Assembly (NCBI GenBank): GCA_937870585.1
Contig: CALMZE010000132.1
Span: 1-37,031 of the forward strand
Length of the DNA stretch: 37,031 nucleotides
Reading direction: 5' to 3'
Origin: an uncultured Sphingomonadales bacterium
Lineage (GTDB): Bacteria > Pseudomonadota > Alphaproteobacteria > Sphingomonadales > Sphingomonadaceae
In this document: positions 17,176 to 25,460 of the stretch, one piece after another
Numbering within the stretch: position 1 is the first letter of the stretch
How the letters are laid out: each line of letters begins with the position of its first letter
Notes under the pieces: model-generated
Seen by the model: the letters and a program-made list of their open reading frames with translations, nothing else
Database searches by the model: none
What the model was told of the DNA's origin: nothing
Made by a program: the position numbers and the translations under genes

Positions 17176-17715
17176 ATGAAGGGTGTGATTTTCACCGAGC
17201 TGATTCGCTTCATGGAGGTGCAGTCTGCGGCTTTTGCCGATGAAGTTGTGCGCGATGCGCAGCTTCCCAATGACGGGGCCTATACCAGCGTTGGCAGCTA
17301 TCCAACCGAGCAGGCGCTGGCGTTGATCCATGCCGCCTCTCGCCTGTCAGGCCAGAGCGAGGAAGAATTGTGCCGTCGGTTTGGCAACTTCCTGTTCTCC
17401 CGTTTTCTGATCCTCTTTCCGCACATCACCAGCGCCTACACAACAGCGGAGGCATTGCTGGGCCATGTCGGCACGCACATCCATGATGAAGTCTGCGTGC
17501 TCTACCCCGATTCCCGCCCACCGCAGATCACCACGCGGCAAGACGGCACCCGCACCATCATGACCTACCAGTCGCACCGCCCGATGGCCGTGATCGCCTT
17601 CGGGCTGATCCAGGGCTGCATGGCGCATTATGGCGATCCGCGCAGCATCAGCTGGAGTGCCAGCAGCCGAGGACGCGCGGCAACCTTCATCCTCTCGGAG
17701 ACCGCCCATGGCTGA
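17176..17715 (+). CDS. H-NOX (haem nitric oxide-binding) sensor
   Basis: This stand-alone haem sensor of 179 aa begins MKGVIF, the usual H-NOX start, which is why ATG 17176 is preferred over ATG 17158. The haem ligand is H103 in HIHDEV. The Pro that distorts the haem is in RPPQI (115-116), and the haem-propionate motif YxSxR is Y131-S133-R135. The FGLIQG that follows aligns without gaps to the canonical family. The residue equivalent to the O2-stabilising distal Tyr140 of the Thermoanaerobacter protein is Ile140, which predicts an NO sensor that rejects O2. H-NOX proteins usually act by inhibiting a partner histidine kinase; the soluble hybrid kinase at 4547 is the candidate. Its 3' end overlaps the response-regulator start by eight bases. 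Confidence 0.92.
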   Translation: MKGVIFTELIRFMEVQSAAFADEVVRDAQLPNDGAYTSVGSYPTEQALALIHAASRLSGQSEEELCRRFGNFLFSRFLILFPHITSAYTTAEALLGHVGTHIHDEVCVLYPDSRPPQITTRQDGTRTIMTYQSHRPMAVIAFGLIQGCMAHYGDPRSISWSASSRGRAATFILSETAHG

Positions 17716-19129
17716 TCCCATGATCCTGATCGTCGAAGATATTGCCTCTCTGGCACTCGCCTATTCCGCCCAATTGGAAGCGGCTGGTTTTGCCTGCCAG
17801 ACGGTCAGCACCGGCACCGAGGCGGTGGATCTGCTTTCGCGCCCGCTTAACGCCATCGGGGCAGTGCTGCTCGATTTGCAATTGCCTGACATGGATGGTC
17901 TGAGCCTGATGCGCGCCCACCCCGATCTCGTTGAGCGGCATCCCTTCATCGTCGCCACGGCAGACGGCTCGATTGCCCGCGCAATCGAGGCAATGCGGCT
18001 GGGTGCCTTCGACTTTCTGGTGAAACCGCTCGCGGCCCACCGGCTTGTCACGATCATGAAGAGCGCGCTGGAAACCATGCCGCAGCATGGCGTTGACCAA
18101 TGCACGCCGGTGCAGCCAAGCTCGGCTCAAGGCTATATGGGCTTTATCGGCATGTCGCCGCCGATGCAGACGGTCTATCGTCAGATCGCCAACGTCGCCC
18201 GCTCGCGCGCGACCGTGTTCATCACCGGCGAAAGTGGCACCGGCAAGGAGGTGTGCGCCGAATCGATCCACAAGGCGAGCCCGCGCGCGGCCCGCCCATT
18301 CATCGCCATCAATTGTGGGGCGATTCCTGAAGATCTGCTTGAATCCGAATTGTTCGGCCATTTGAAAGGTTCTTTCACCGGGGCTGTGTCAGACCGGATT
18401 GGCGCGGTACAGGCGGCACATGGCGGCACGCTATTCCTTGACGAAATCTGCGAGATGGAGCCCAAATTGCAGGTTAAGCTGCTGCGCTTCCTCCAGACTG
18501 GAACGATACAGCGCGTCGGCTCTGCGCGCACAGAGGATGTGGATGTGCGCATCATCTGTGCGACCAACCGCAACCCGGAAGCCGAAGTGGCGGCAGGCCG
18601 TTTCAGGGAAGATCTCTATTACCGTCTGGCTGTGGTCCCGCTGGAGATGCCGCCCTTGCGCGCGCGTGGCGTGGACATTGCACTGTTGGCGAACGCGTTC
18701 CTCAAACGCTATGGTGAGGAGGAAGGCAAAGCGTTTAACCCCATTACGCCCGTCGTGATTCAGGCGTTGGGCCAGCACCTCTGGCCGGGCAATGTGCGCG
18801 AGTTGCAGAATCTTATCCGCCGCGCGGCTGTCTTGCACTCCGGACCAGATCTGCCGCTGGATGTGATCCCGCGCGCTGCGCTGCCTGCCGTATCAGAACC
18901 CGTCATGGTTCCGAAGGCCATGGTGGCCCTGCCTCCCTCACAGCCGAGCATGGCCTTGCTCAACAGCCTGACCGGGCTGACACTGGAAGAAATTGAACGC
19001 ATCGCCATCGAAAACGCCATTGATCAGGCGGGCGGCAGCTTGCCCGTTGCTGCGCGGATGCTGGGGGTCAGCCCCTCTACATTGTATCGCAAGCGCGAGC
19101 GATGGACGGCACAGTCAAGCGTCGCCTGA
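17708..19129 (+). CDS. Sigma54-dependent response regulator (SypG/LuxO-like)
   Basis: This 473-aa enhancer-binding protein has an N-terminal receiver (E10/D11, phosphoacceptor D56 in LLDLQLPDMDG, T84, K106). The AAA+ domain follows with Walker A GESGTGKE (174-181), the sigma54-contact loop GSFTGA (221-226, Ser instead of the usual Ala), Walker B TLFLDE (241-246) and arginine-finger region FREDLYYRLAV. A Fis-type HTH, AARMLGVSPSTLYRKRER, closes it. The receiver start (ILIVEDIASLALAYSAQL) looks like LuxO and SypG, regulators fed by Hpt proteins. It is translationally coupled to the H-NOX gene. It is the obvious binder of the TTGC-N5-GCAA arrays and activator of the four sigma54 promoters (inference). 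Confidence 0.92.
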   Translation: MADPMILIVEDIASLALAYSAQLEAAGFACQTVSTGTEAVDLLSRPLNAIGAVLLDLQLPDMDGLSLMRAHPDLVERHPFIVATADGSIARAIEAMRLGAFDFLVKPLAAHRLVTIMKSALETMPQHGVDQCTPVQPSSAQGYMGFIGMSPPMQTVYRQIANVARSRATVFITGESGTGKEVCAESIHKASPRAARPFIAINCGAIPEDLLESELFGHLKGSFTGAVSDRIGAVQAAHGGTLFLDEICEMEPKLQVKLLRFLQTGTIQRVGSARTEDVDVRIICATNRNPEAEVAAGRFREDLYYRLAVVPLEMPPLRARGVDIALLANAFLKRYGEEEGKAFNPITPVVIQALGQHLWPGNVRELQNLIRRAAVLHSGPDLPLDVIPRAALPAVSEPVMVPKAMVALPPSQPSMALLNSLTGLTLEEIERIAIENAIDQAGGSLPVAARMLGVSPSTLYRKRERWTAQSSVA

Positions 19130-19139
19130 CATAAGAAAA

Positions 19140-19163
19140 GGCCCGGACGTTTCCGCCCGGGCC
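19140..19163. terminator. Bidirectional rho-independent terminator
   Basis: GGCCCGG (19140-19146) pairs with CCGGGCC (19157-19163) around a ten-base loop. The plus strand continues GATTCTTCTT and the minus strand continues TTTTCTT. It lies ten bases after the response-regulator stop and 27 bases past the PEP-CTERM stop, so it serves both converging genes. Confidence 0.85.
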
Positions 19164-19189
19164 GATTCTTCTTACCGAAACCGGAAGGT

Positions 19190-19708
19190 TCAGGCGGCAG
19201 CCTTCGCCTTGCGGCGACGGGCAAAGGCGAGACCGCCCAGACCCAGAGCCAGCAGACCAGCCATGCCGGGTTCCGGAACCGAGGTGCCCGGATCAACCGA
19301 ATAGGACTTGATCGTGGTCAGATAGTCACCGCCGGTGATAGGATCGCCCCACCAGGCCCACAGATTGATGCCCGTGCCGGACATGATCAGCTTCTGCGGG
19401 TGGGTCGTGGTCGAATACAGGGGATTGTCGGTCACCCACGAACCGTTGATCAGACGCGTGCCGGTCAGATCGCTGAGGACCGCCGTGAAGGTCGGGGCAG
19501 CACCGCCTGCAAAGGTTGCGAACGCGCTGCTGACCATAGCCGCGTTGATCGTGGCACCAGTGAAGGTCGCGCTGTTGGTCGCGGTGTTGATCGACAGCTT
19601 GTCGTTGTTGGTCATGGTGTAGTTGTAAATTGCGGCCGACGCGGGCGTGCTGACAGCAGCACCCAGGCAGATGGCAGCAATAGCGGAGAGGAGATTCTTC
19701 TTTTTCAT
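19190..19708 (-). CDS. PEP-CTERM sorting-domain protein
   Basis: This 172-aa secreted protein has a signal peptide MKKKNLLSAIAAICLGAAVS with a TPASA-A cleavage site, then a Thr/Ser/Asn-rich body. The C-terminus carries the full PEP-CTERM signal: VPEP (144-147), the hydrophobic GMAGLLALGLGGLAFA and the basic cluster RRRK. Such proteins are cut by an exosortase and are usually extracellular and linked to exopolysaccharide or floc formation. No exosortase gene is in this window. No sigma54 promoter is visible upstream. The function of the body domain is not recognised. It is divergent from the TPR lipoprotein gene. Confidence 0.9.
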   Translation of the reverse strand: MKKKNLLSAIAAICLGAAVSTPASAAIYNYTMTNNDKLSINTATNSATFTGATINAAMVSSAFATFAGGAAPTFTAVLSDLTGTRLINGSWVTDNPLYSTTTHPQKLIMSGTGINLWAWWGDPITGGDYLTTIKSYSVDPGTSVPEPGMAGLLALGLGGLAFARRRKAKAAA

Positions 19709-19824
19709 AACTCGTCACACCCTTTTCAAAGGTCCGGCTTGTTAACCAATTTTGGCCGGCACCGATTTCAGTCTGGCTGCGCAAATTCACATCAAATTTA
19801 CGAAGTGCTCATACTAATGTCCGC

Positions 19825-21393
19825 ATGATCACCGTGAAACAACACTTCAAAATAGTTAACCTGGCGCTGGCTGCCGCTTTGATGGTAAACGCAGGTTGCT
19901 CTTCCATTGGCGGTGATCCCGCCAAGGCTGCCCAAGCCGCCATGGACACGTTCGACTATGAAACCGCGCGCGTCCATCTGGCGAATGCCTTGAAGGAGAA
20001 TGCCAACGATCCGGCATTGATCTTCCTCGAAGGTCAGCTTGCTCTGGCTTCGGGCGATGCCGAACGCGCCAAGACCAACTTTGAACGACTCGCGCGCGAT
20101 CCCCAATGGGCGGACAAGGCTGTGCCTCTGCTGGCCAAGGCACAACTCATGGGCGGTAATCCCGAACTCGCCCTGCAAACGCTTGCGTCCGCACCCAAGC
20201 CCAGCGCAATGGGCCATGCCGTTTCGGTGTCTTGCAAACTCACACAGGGCAAGGGTGATGAAGCCGAGGCCGAACTGGATAGCGCCTTGGCCGCCTTCCC
20301 CGATTCGCTTGATCTGGGCGTCATTGATGGCGGGCGGGCCTTGGCCAAGGGCGAGACAGACCGTGCCCAAACTGTTGCAGACCGACTCTTGGCTGCCCAT
20401 GCAAACAACCCCGAAGCGCTGATGCTGGCAGGCCGCGTGGCATTGGTCCGCAAGGATCTCGACAAAGCCGCCGAACATTTTGCGGCTGTCATCAAGCACC
20501 AGTCCGGACACCAGACCGCGTTGCTGGCTCTCGCTGCAATTGCGCGCGACAAGGGTGATGCCAAGACAGCAACCGAATATGCGAAAAAGGCGTATAGCAA
20601 ATCCCCCGGCAATCCGGTCGCGACCTATTTTCTGGCCGAAATGGCGCTCGATTCGAACGACCTGAAGGGCGCTGCCAAGCTGCTGCAAGGCGTGGAAGAA
20701 GCGCAGAACCAGTTGCCTGCGCTCGCCATGTTGAACGGTCTGCTCGCGGCGAGGCAGAATAATCACGAACAGGCCATTGCCCATCTCCAGCGCTATTTCT
20801 CGCTCGGCGGAGACGATGAGCGCGCTCGCCTGACGCTCGCGGCGTCGCTCTATGCGGGCGGCGATAAGGCGAACGCCTGGACCACTCTGCAACCTCTGGC
20901 AGATGCAGCCAACGCCAGCGCGCCCGCTCTCAAGTTGGCAGCGGCACTTGCAACTGAACTGAAGTTGCCCACGGCATCAAACTACGCTGCGCGCTCAGCA
21001 AAAGCGGGAACAGCGGACCCCATTTCTGCGGAGATGAAGGCTGCCGATGCGGCGATTCGCGCAGGGAACTGGAAGAAGGCTGATGGCATTTATGCAGGCC
21101 TGCTTTCCCAAGGCCATGGCGACAATGTGATCTTGCTCAACAACGCGGCCAATGCGCGGCTGGAACTGGGTGATGCGGCTGGCGCCATCGCGCTTGCCCG
21201 TAAGGCGCAGGCGGTTGCCCCCAAAGATCCGATTGTGCTCGACACGCTGGGATGGGCCTTGTTCAAAGGACAAGGCGACAGCCCCGAGGTGACCCAGCTT
21301 CTGGGGGAGGCGGTGCGTCTGTCTCCCGGTAATGCCGAAATTCAGAACCATGTAAACGCGGTGGCGCACGCGCGCAGCCGCAAACCGGCCTGA
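19825..21393 (+). CDS. TPR-repeat lipoprotein, PrsT-like (PEP-CTERM system)
   Basis: This 522-aa protein has a lipoprotein signal ending VNAGC (Cys near residue 25) followed by tandem TPR helices over most of its length. Examples are DYETARVHLANALKENANDP, ALASGDAERAKTNFERLA and LELGDAAGAIALARKAQAVA. The organisation fits the PEP-CTERM-associated TPR lipoprotein family (PrsT), though members are often longer. A role in polysaccharide or PEP-CTERM protein handling in the periplasm is inferred from the adjacent PEP-CTERM gene. It is followed after 16 bp by a porin gene on the same strand. Confidence 0.75.
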   Translation: MITVKQHFKIVNLALAAALMVNAGCSSIGGDPAKAAQAAMDTFDYETARVHLANALKENANDPALIFLEGQLALASGDAERAKTNFERLARDPQWADKAVPLLAKAQLMGGNPELALQTLASAPKPSAMGHAVSVSCKLTQGKGDEAEAELDSALAAFPDSLDLGVIDGGRALAKGETDRAQTVADRLLAAHANNPEALMLAGRVALVRKDLDKAAEHFAAVIKHQSGHQTALLALAAIARDKGDAKTATEYAKKAYSKSPGNPVATYFLAEMALDSNDLKGAAKLLQGVEEAQNQLPALAMLNGLLAARQNNHEQAIAHLQRYFSLGGDDERARLTLAASLYAGGDKANAWTTLQPLADAANASAPALKLAAALATELKLPTASNYAARSAKAGTADPISAEMKAADAAIRAGNWKKADGIYAGLLSQGHGDNVILLNNAANARLELGDAAGAIALARKAQAVAPKDPIVLDTLGWALFKGQGDSPEVTQLLGEAVRLSPGNAEIQNHVNAVAHARSRKPA

Positions 21394-21409
21394 CGAAACG
21401 AGATTTGAT

Positions 21410-22930
21410 ATGCGTCAACCCCTCACTCTTCTCCTCACCGCCTCTGCGCTGCCTGCATTGCTGGCTGCCACGCCTGCACTCGCTGGAACGACCGACGATC
21501 AGGTGCGCGAACTGGCCGACCGGCTCGAACGGCTGGAGGCAGACAATGCCCGGCTGCGTGCCGAAATGGGCACGATGCAGGATCAGCGCGACGCGGTTCC
21601 CGCGCCCCCACCACCCCCACCGCCGATGACTGCGGCCAATGGCCCGCATTGGTCTGACGAGGATGGTCGCCGCGCAGACAAGGACGAGCCGCGCAAGGCG
21701 GTCGGTATTTCGCTCGGCTATTCGTTCGACATGCTCGATCATGCCGAAGGTGTGAACAAGCGGCTGATCCGCCAGCTTCAGGCCCGCCAGAATGATGAAC
21801 TGGACAGCATCGTCACACTCGGTGGCTCGGTGGTGGCCATTGCCAACGCCCATTTCTCAAACCGGGCAGACAAGTTTGGCTATCTGATGCGGCACCCCAC
21901 GCCCAACAACCAGCGCACCAAGCATACGCAGGAAATCACCCTTGCCAGCGCTCAGCTGGCCTTCACGGTGACGCCGAATGATTACATCACGGCCTATGCC
22001 GAGCTGCTCTATGATCCCGAACAGAGTTTTGGTGCGGGCACGCTGACGGCGCTGGGTCGCAACCAGATCCAGCTGCGCAAGGGCTGGGTGATGTTCGGCA
22101 ATCTGAACGAATCGCCGCTTTATGCCGCTATCGGCAAGATGGATGTGCCGTTCGGCCTTGAAGATACGGTCAGCCCCTATACCAATTCGACCAACTGGCA
22201 CGCCTTTGCGCCACTCGCTTATGGCGGGCAGGTGGGTTATCTGAAGGATGGTCTCAGCGTGCGCGCCATGGCCGTGATGGGCGGATCGCAATTCCGCGGG
22301 GCCAATGTGCCCGTTGATGGCACTTCTATCCCTGCCAAAATGAACAATTTCGCGGTCGACGCCAGCTACACCTACAAGTTCGGCGAAGATGCGCAGGCGA
22401 TGCTCGGCGGCAGCTATATTCATGGCTCCGCCTATTGTCAGGGCTATCCGGTCGTCCATTTCAACCCCTGCACAGACAATGTGCCCGCCTGGTCTGCCTA
22501 TGGCACACTCAATCTGGGCCGCTTGAAGGTTCTGGGTGAATTTGCGCAGACGACCACAGCCTGGCCCGGCACCCAAGTGCCTGATCCGGCCAATCCGCTC
22601 TCGCAATTTGCTGCGTCAAAGGTCACCTCGCTGACGGCAGGCGGGCGCTACAACTTGTCGAATCCGGACAGTCCGACAAATCTCAGCCTCGAATATAGCC
22701 GCTTTCAGGCCGGACCGGATGGGGCGCCTTGGCACCGTCAGAATCAGGTTGTCGCAGGTCTGTCTCACCGCGTGTCAAGAAGCGTCGACCTGTTCGGTGA
22801 AGCCATCCACACCGATGGCTTTGCGCCTTTGAACTTTATCTCGGGCGGCAACCAGCCGGGTGGCGCGACATGGTCAGATGCAAGCGCGCGCAGCAATGTG
22901 CTGATGCTGGGGGTTCAGGCGGCGTTCTGA
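21410..22930 (+). CDS. Outer-membrane beta-barrel protein, LbtU-like porin
   Basis: This 506-aa protein has a signal peptide with cleavage near TPALA-GTT and a short N-terminal coiled coil (VRELADRLERLEADNARLRA). A proline run (residues 64-72) follows, then a barrel of alternating strands ending in a C-terminal Phe (LGVQAAF), the usual BAM signal. The segment AAIGKMDVPFGLEDTVSPYT resembles the LbtU/DUF3573 siderophore-porin family. The coiled coil could trimerise or touch peptidoglycan. It likely shares a transcript with the TPR lipoprotein. Substrate is unknown; export-linked roles are also possible. Its stop is only 12 bp from the converging ligE stop. Confidence 0.65.
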   Translation: MRQPLTLLLTASALPALLAATPALAGTTDDQVRELADRLERLEADNARLRAEMGTMQDQRDAVPAPPPPPPPMTAANGPHWSDEDGRRADKDEPRKAVGISLGYSFDMLDHAEGVNKRLIRQLQARQNDELDSIVTLGGSVVAIANAHFSNRADKFGYLMRHPTPNNQRTKHTQEITLASAQLAFTVTPNDYITAYAELLYDPEQSFGAGTLTALGRNQIQLRKGWVMFGNLNESPLYAAIGKMDVPFGLEDTVSPYTNSTNWHAFAPLAYGGQVGYLKDGLSVRAMAVMGGSQFRGANVPVDGTSIPAKMNNFAVDASYTYKFGEDAQAMLGGSYIHGSAYCQGYPVVHFNPCTDNVPAWSAYGTLNLGRLKVLGEFAQTTTAWPGTQVPDPANPLSQFAASKVTSLTAGGRYNLSNPDSPTNLSLEYSRFQAGPDGAPWHRQNQVVAGLSHRVSRSVDLFGEAIHTDGFAPLNFISGGNQPGGATWSDASARSNVLMLGVQAAF

Positions 22931-22942
22931 CGCGCGATCCGT

Positions 22943-23782
22943 TCATTCCGCACTTTTGCCGGTGATTCGTTCGGTTTCGGCACGCGTCGATTCAGGCCCG
23001 GTGTTGCGCTTTTCCTGTCCGCCCATCGGGCCAACTGCGCTGAACAATTCGGGATCGCCGTCGCGCCGTTCGAGCCCGAACAGCGGAAAGAGGCCCGGAT
23101 GGCGGCCCAGTCCGTCAAACAGGTCAAAGCAGCGCTCCACCCAGTCGCGCAGCGGATCATCTGCGGCAAGCGCAGGCGTTTTGGCGACTGAAGCGGTGAA
23201 CAGAAAATTGCCGAGGATGCGATAATCGGCATAGTTGGGCTCATCTCCGCCCAGCCATTTGGCTTCACGCAGCGACTTGCGGAACGGTTCAAGCGCGGCG
23301 GAAATCTGCGGCAACCGATCTTCGCGCCCGGCTTGCACATCCTCCAGCTTGCGACCGAGCATCCGTTCGCGCGAAGAGGTCACATACTCATGATCCTGCG
23401 GGAGCGAGAGGTCGCGATAGTCCTGGCAATAGCAGAACATCCAAGGCCCTGTGGCGGTTGACCAGAGCCATGTATCGAGAAAGCGCGTCAGCGTGGCGAT
23501 GCCGGAATGCGGGATCAACGCCGGGCGATCCGGATAGGTCGCGTCGAGATACTCGACGATCCCCCAGCTATCGAGCACCCATGTGCCATCATCGACAATC
23601 GCAGGCAGCCGCTCGCTCCGGCCTCCGGTGCGTTCCATAATGCCGGTAAACCCGCCTGGCACCACGTCGAGATCGAAGCCCTTATGCTTGAGCGCATATT
23701 TGGTCGCCCAGACGAACGGGCTGATTGTAGCACCGGTAGACAGCGCCAGATCATAGAAGGTGATGCGATTATCCTTGGCCAT
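22943..23782 (-). CDS. ligE: Glutathione-dependent beta-etherase, LigE-type (GST family)
   Basis: This 279-aa glutathione transferase homologue cleaves the beta-aryl ether bond of lignin-derived dimers. It tracks SYK-6 LigE (281 aa) closely: ITFYDLALSTGATISPFVW, TKYALKHKGFDLDVVPGGFT, ERTGGRSERLPAIVDDG, WLWSTATGPW, DYRDLSLPQDHEYV, RKLEDVQAGREDRLP and RCFDLFDGLGRHPG. ATG 23782 starts the thioredoxin-like domain in the right place; the frame further upstream is not family-like. It is a monocistronic gene here, separate from ligF/ligD/ligG partners. The paralogue LigP has the same specificity, so ligE versus ligP is open. Confidence 0.88.
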   Translation of the reverse strand: MAKDNRITFYDLALSTGATISPFVWATKYALKHKGFDLDVVPGGFTGIMERTGGRSERLPAIVDDGTWVLDSWGIVEYLDATYPDRPALIPHSGIATLTRFLDTWLWSTATGPWMFCYCQDYRDLSLPQDHEYVTSSRERMLGRKLEDVQAGREDRLPQISAALEPFRKSLREAKWLGGDEPNYADYRILGNFLFTASVAKTPALAADDPLRDWVERCFDLFDGLGRHPGLFPLFGLERRDGDPELFSAVGPMGGQEKRNTGPESTRAETERITGKSAE

Positions 23783-24226
23783 CAGGCTGTCTTCTCGTCT
23801 TTTGGTTTTAGGCACAGGACCTAATAGATCGCTTTCCAGCGGCATGATTGGGCGATTCTATGGCAGCGTCAAGGACGCGCTGTCGATGGATGTTCCGCTT
23901 TTGCTGCGCGAGGTACAGATGCGCCCGATGATCTCGGTCAGCACCAGCGTCGCATGGCTCAGTGGCAACCACAAACTATAGTCGCGCCAAAGGTTGAACC
24001 TGCGCCTATTCGCTCTCGGACAATTCGCATGGCAAAGCTAGTTTCGTGCGGGCGTACTGCGCCCGAATGATGTCGGTCCACATCGCTGCTCTCGGGGAGT
24101 TTTCGCACGAACTTCTGAAGCTACGATTGGGCATGGATTAGGCTATCCCACTGATACCAATCAAAAAAAAGCGGCAGCGGCAATAGCCTCCCGATTTACC
24201 AACGGGTGCGCCATCAAACAAAGCTC
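23783..24226. other. Gene-free stretch upstream of ligE
   Basis: No reading frame with family resemblance, no tRNA and no clear repeat was seen. It must carry the ligE promoter at its left end. Near its right end a run of eight A (24163-24170) follows, on the minus strand, a GC-rich stretch, so it may act as a weak terminator for the hydroxylase gene. Confidence 0.5.
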
Positions 24227-25339
24227 CTAGGCCGTCACTACGACCCCAACTTCTGCCTTTTCACCAAACCAGTCTGGCCAGCCTGCGGCCTTGTTCTGCG
24301 CCATGGCCATCTCGCGCTCTTCGGGCGTGGCGAGTTCATTGTCCCAGCGTTTCAGCGCGGGTTTGATGATCAGATTGTGCCACAGCGGCGGGATGAGGGC
24401 GGAGAAGAAGCAGACGAACACGCTCGGCATCGGGATCCATTGCCGGTCTGGCCGCAGTTCGTGGAAGCGGGCGAAGCTGTCTGTGTGGTGGTCCGCATGG
24501 TTGGTGATTTCAAACCCCATGATGCGCGAAAGCGGCTTGAAATGGTTCCAGACATGACGACGGCTGATCGCGCCGCCTTCTGCGCGGATCAGCCCATAAT
24601 GCTGAAAATAGTTGAAGCTCTCCACCCAGAAGCGCGCGCCGACCATGCCTGCGAGCACCAGCGCGACTGCGGGCCAGCCGCCAATCTGGAAAACGATGCT
24701 CTGCATGATGATCTGCGCAAGGATGGCCTTCCACAGCCGGTGGCGGATCGACCAGCGGCCATGGCCCTGCTTTTCCAGATTGTCGCTTTCCATCCGCCAA
24801 GCGTCGCGCGTGCTCTGCACCACGGCTTTGGGGGTGAAGGCGTAGAGGCTGGTGCCGCGTTTGGCGGTGTCGCTGTCAAGCACGGTCGCAACATCAAGGT
24901 GATGGCCGGTCACGTGCGCAATCTCGCGCGTGCAATCAAGGTAGCAGACCTGCGAATATTGACCCACGAAACGGCGGAGCTTGCCTCGTTGGTGGTAAAG
25001 TTCGTGTGCGGCGGGGACGAGCGGTACCACACTCATCCACGCGCAGGAGAGGATCGCGCCGGCAATCTGAATGGGTGTGGCATTTTCCGCACCCGCAAAC
25101 CAGCGCGCGGCCATGAAATAGAGGCCCACCGCCATGATCGTGGAAATCCACACGGGCAGATCGGCGACAAAGCCCGGTTTCATCTTGCGCGTCTGCATGT
25201 CGTTGGGCAGCACCGAATCGATCAGGCCGAGCAGCGGTAGCGAGGCGATGCCCACAAACACGCCATTGCCGCCCACATAAAAGCCCGCATAGGCCGCAAT
25301 CTGGACCAGCATGGGGATGTAATAGCGCAGATAATCCAT
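24227..25339 (-). CDS. AlkB/XylM-family membrane di-iron hydroxylase
   Basis: This 370-aa integral membrane monooxygenase has several hydrophobic segments and three histidine boxes: HELYHQ (first box), AHVTGHHLDVAT (second) and NHADHH (third). The conserved NYFQHYGL, equivalent to the NYxEHYGL of alkane hydroxylases, is also present. The first box has Gln where AlkB has Lys, and the second has Ala-His where AlkB has Glu-His. Both changes suggest a branch nearer XylM/CymA-type or uncharacterised hydroxylases. It would use electrons from a rubredoxin or ferredoxin reductase not found here. ATG 25339 follows a GGAGAG site. A divergent MerR gene probably controls it. Confidence 0.8.
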   Translation of the reverse strand: MDYLRYYIPMLVQIAAYAGFYVGGNGVFVGIASLPLLGLIDSVLPNDMQTRKMKPGFVADLPVWISTIMAVGLYFMAARWFAGAENATPIQIAGAILSCAWMSVVPLVPAAHELYHQRGKLRRFVGQYSQVCYLDCTREIAHVTGHHLDVATVLDSDTAKRGTSLYAFTPKAVVQSTRDAWRMESDNLEKQGHGRWSIRHRLWKAILAQIIMQSIVFQIGGWPAVALVLAGMVGARFWVESFNYFQHYGLIRAEGGAISRRHVWNHFKPLSRIMGFEITNHADHHTDSFARFHELRPDRQWIPMPSVFVCFFSALIPPLWHNLIIKPALKRWDNELATPEEREMAMAQNKAAGWPDWFGEKAEVGVVVTA

Positions 25340-25365
25340 GGCAGCTCTCCTCAACTCTTTGCATT

Positions 25366-25384
25366 TGCGTATCATCAATACGCA
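25366..25384. promoter_or_regulatory. Inverted repeat, candidate MerR operator
   Basis: TGCGTAT-CATCA-ATACGCA is a perfect 7-bp dyad with a 5-bp spacer, 19 bp in all. It lies between the divergent hydroxylase (ATG 25339) and MerR (ATG 25461) starts, 26 bp from the hydroxylase ATG. MerR-family operators have this size and symmetry. Confidence 0.65.
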
Positions 25385-25460
25385 TAATGGTAAAGCCGTT
25401 TATGAAATGCAGCTGGATTGCCGGTTGCGCCGCTGCGGCAAATGGGGTTAGCGCTGGGGC

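Noticed and set aside
19709-19824. Sigma54 promoter for the PEP-CTERM or TPR gene
   Set aside because: TTGGCCGGCACCG looks faintly similar, but no -24/-12 pair with correct spacing exists on either strand.
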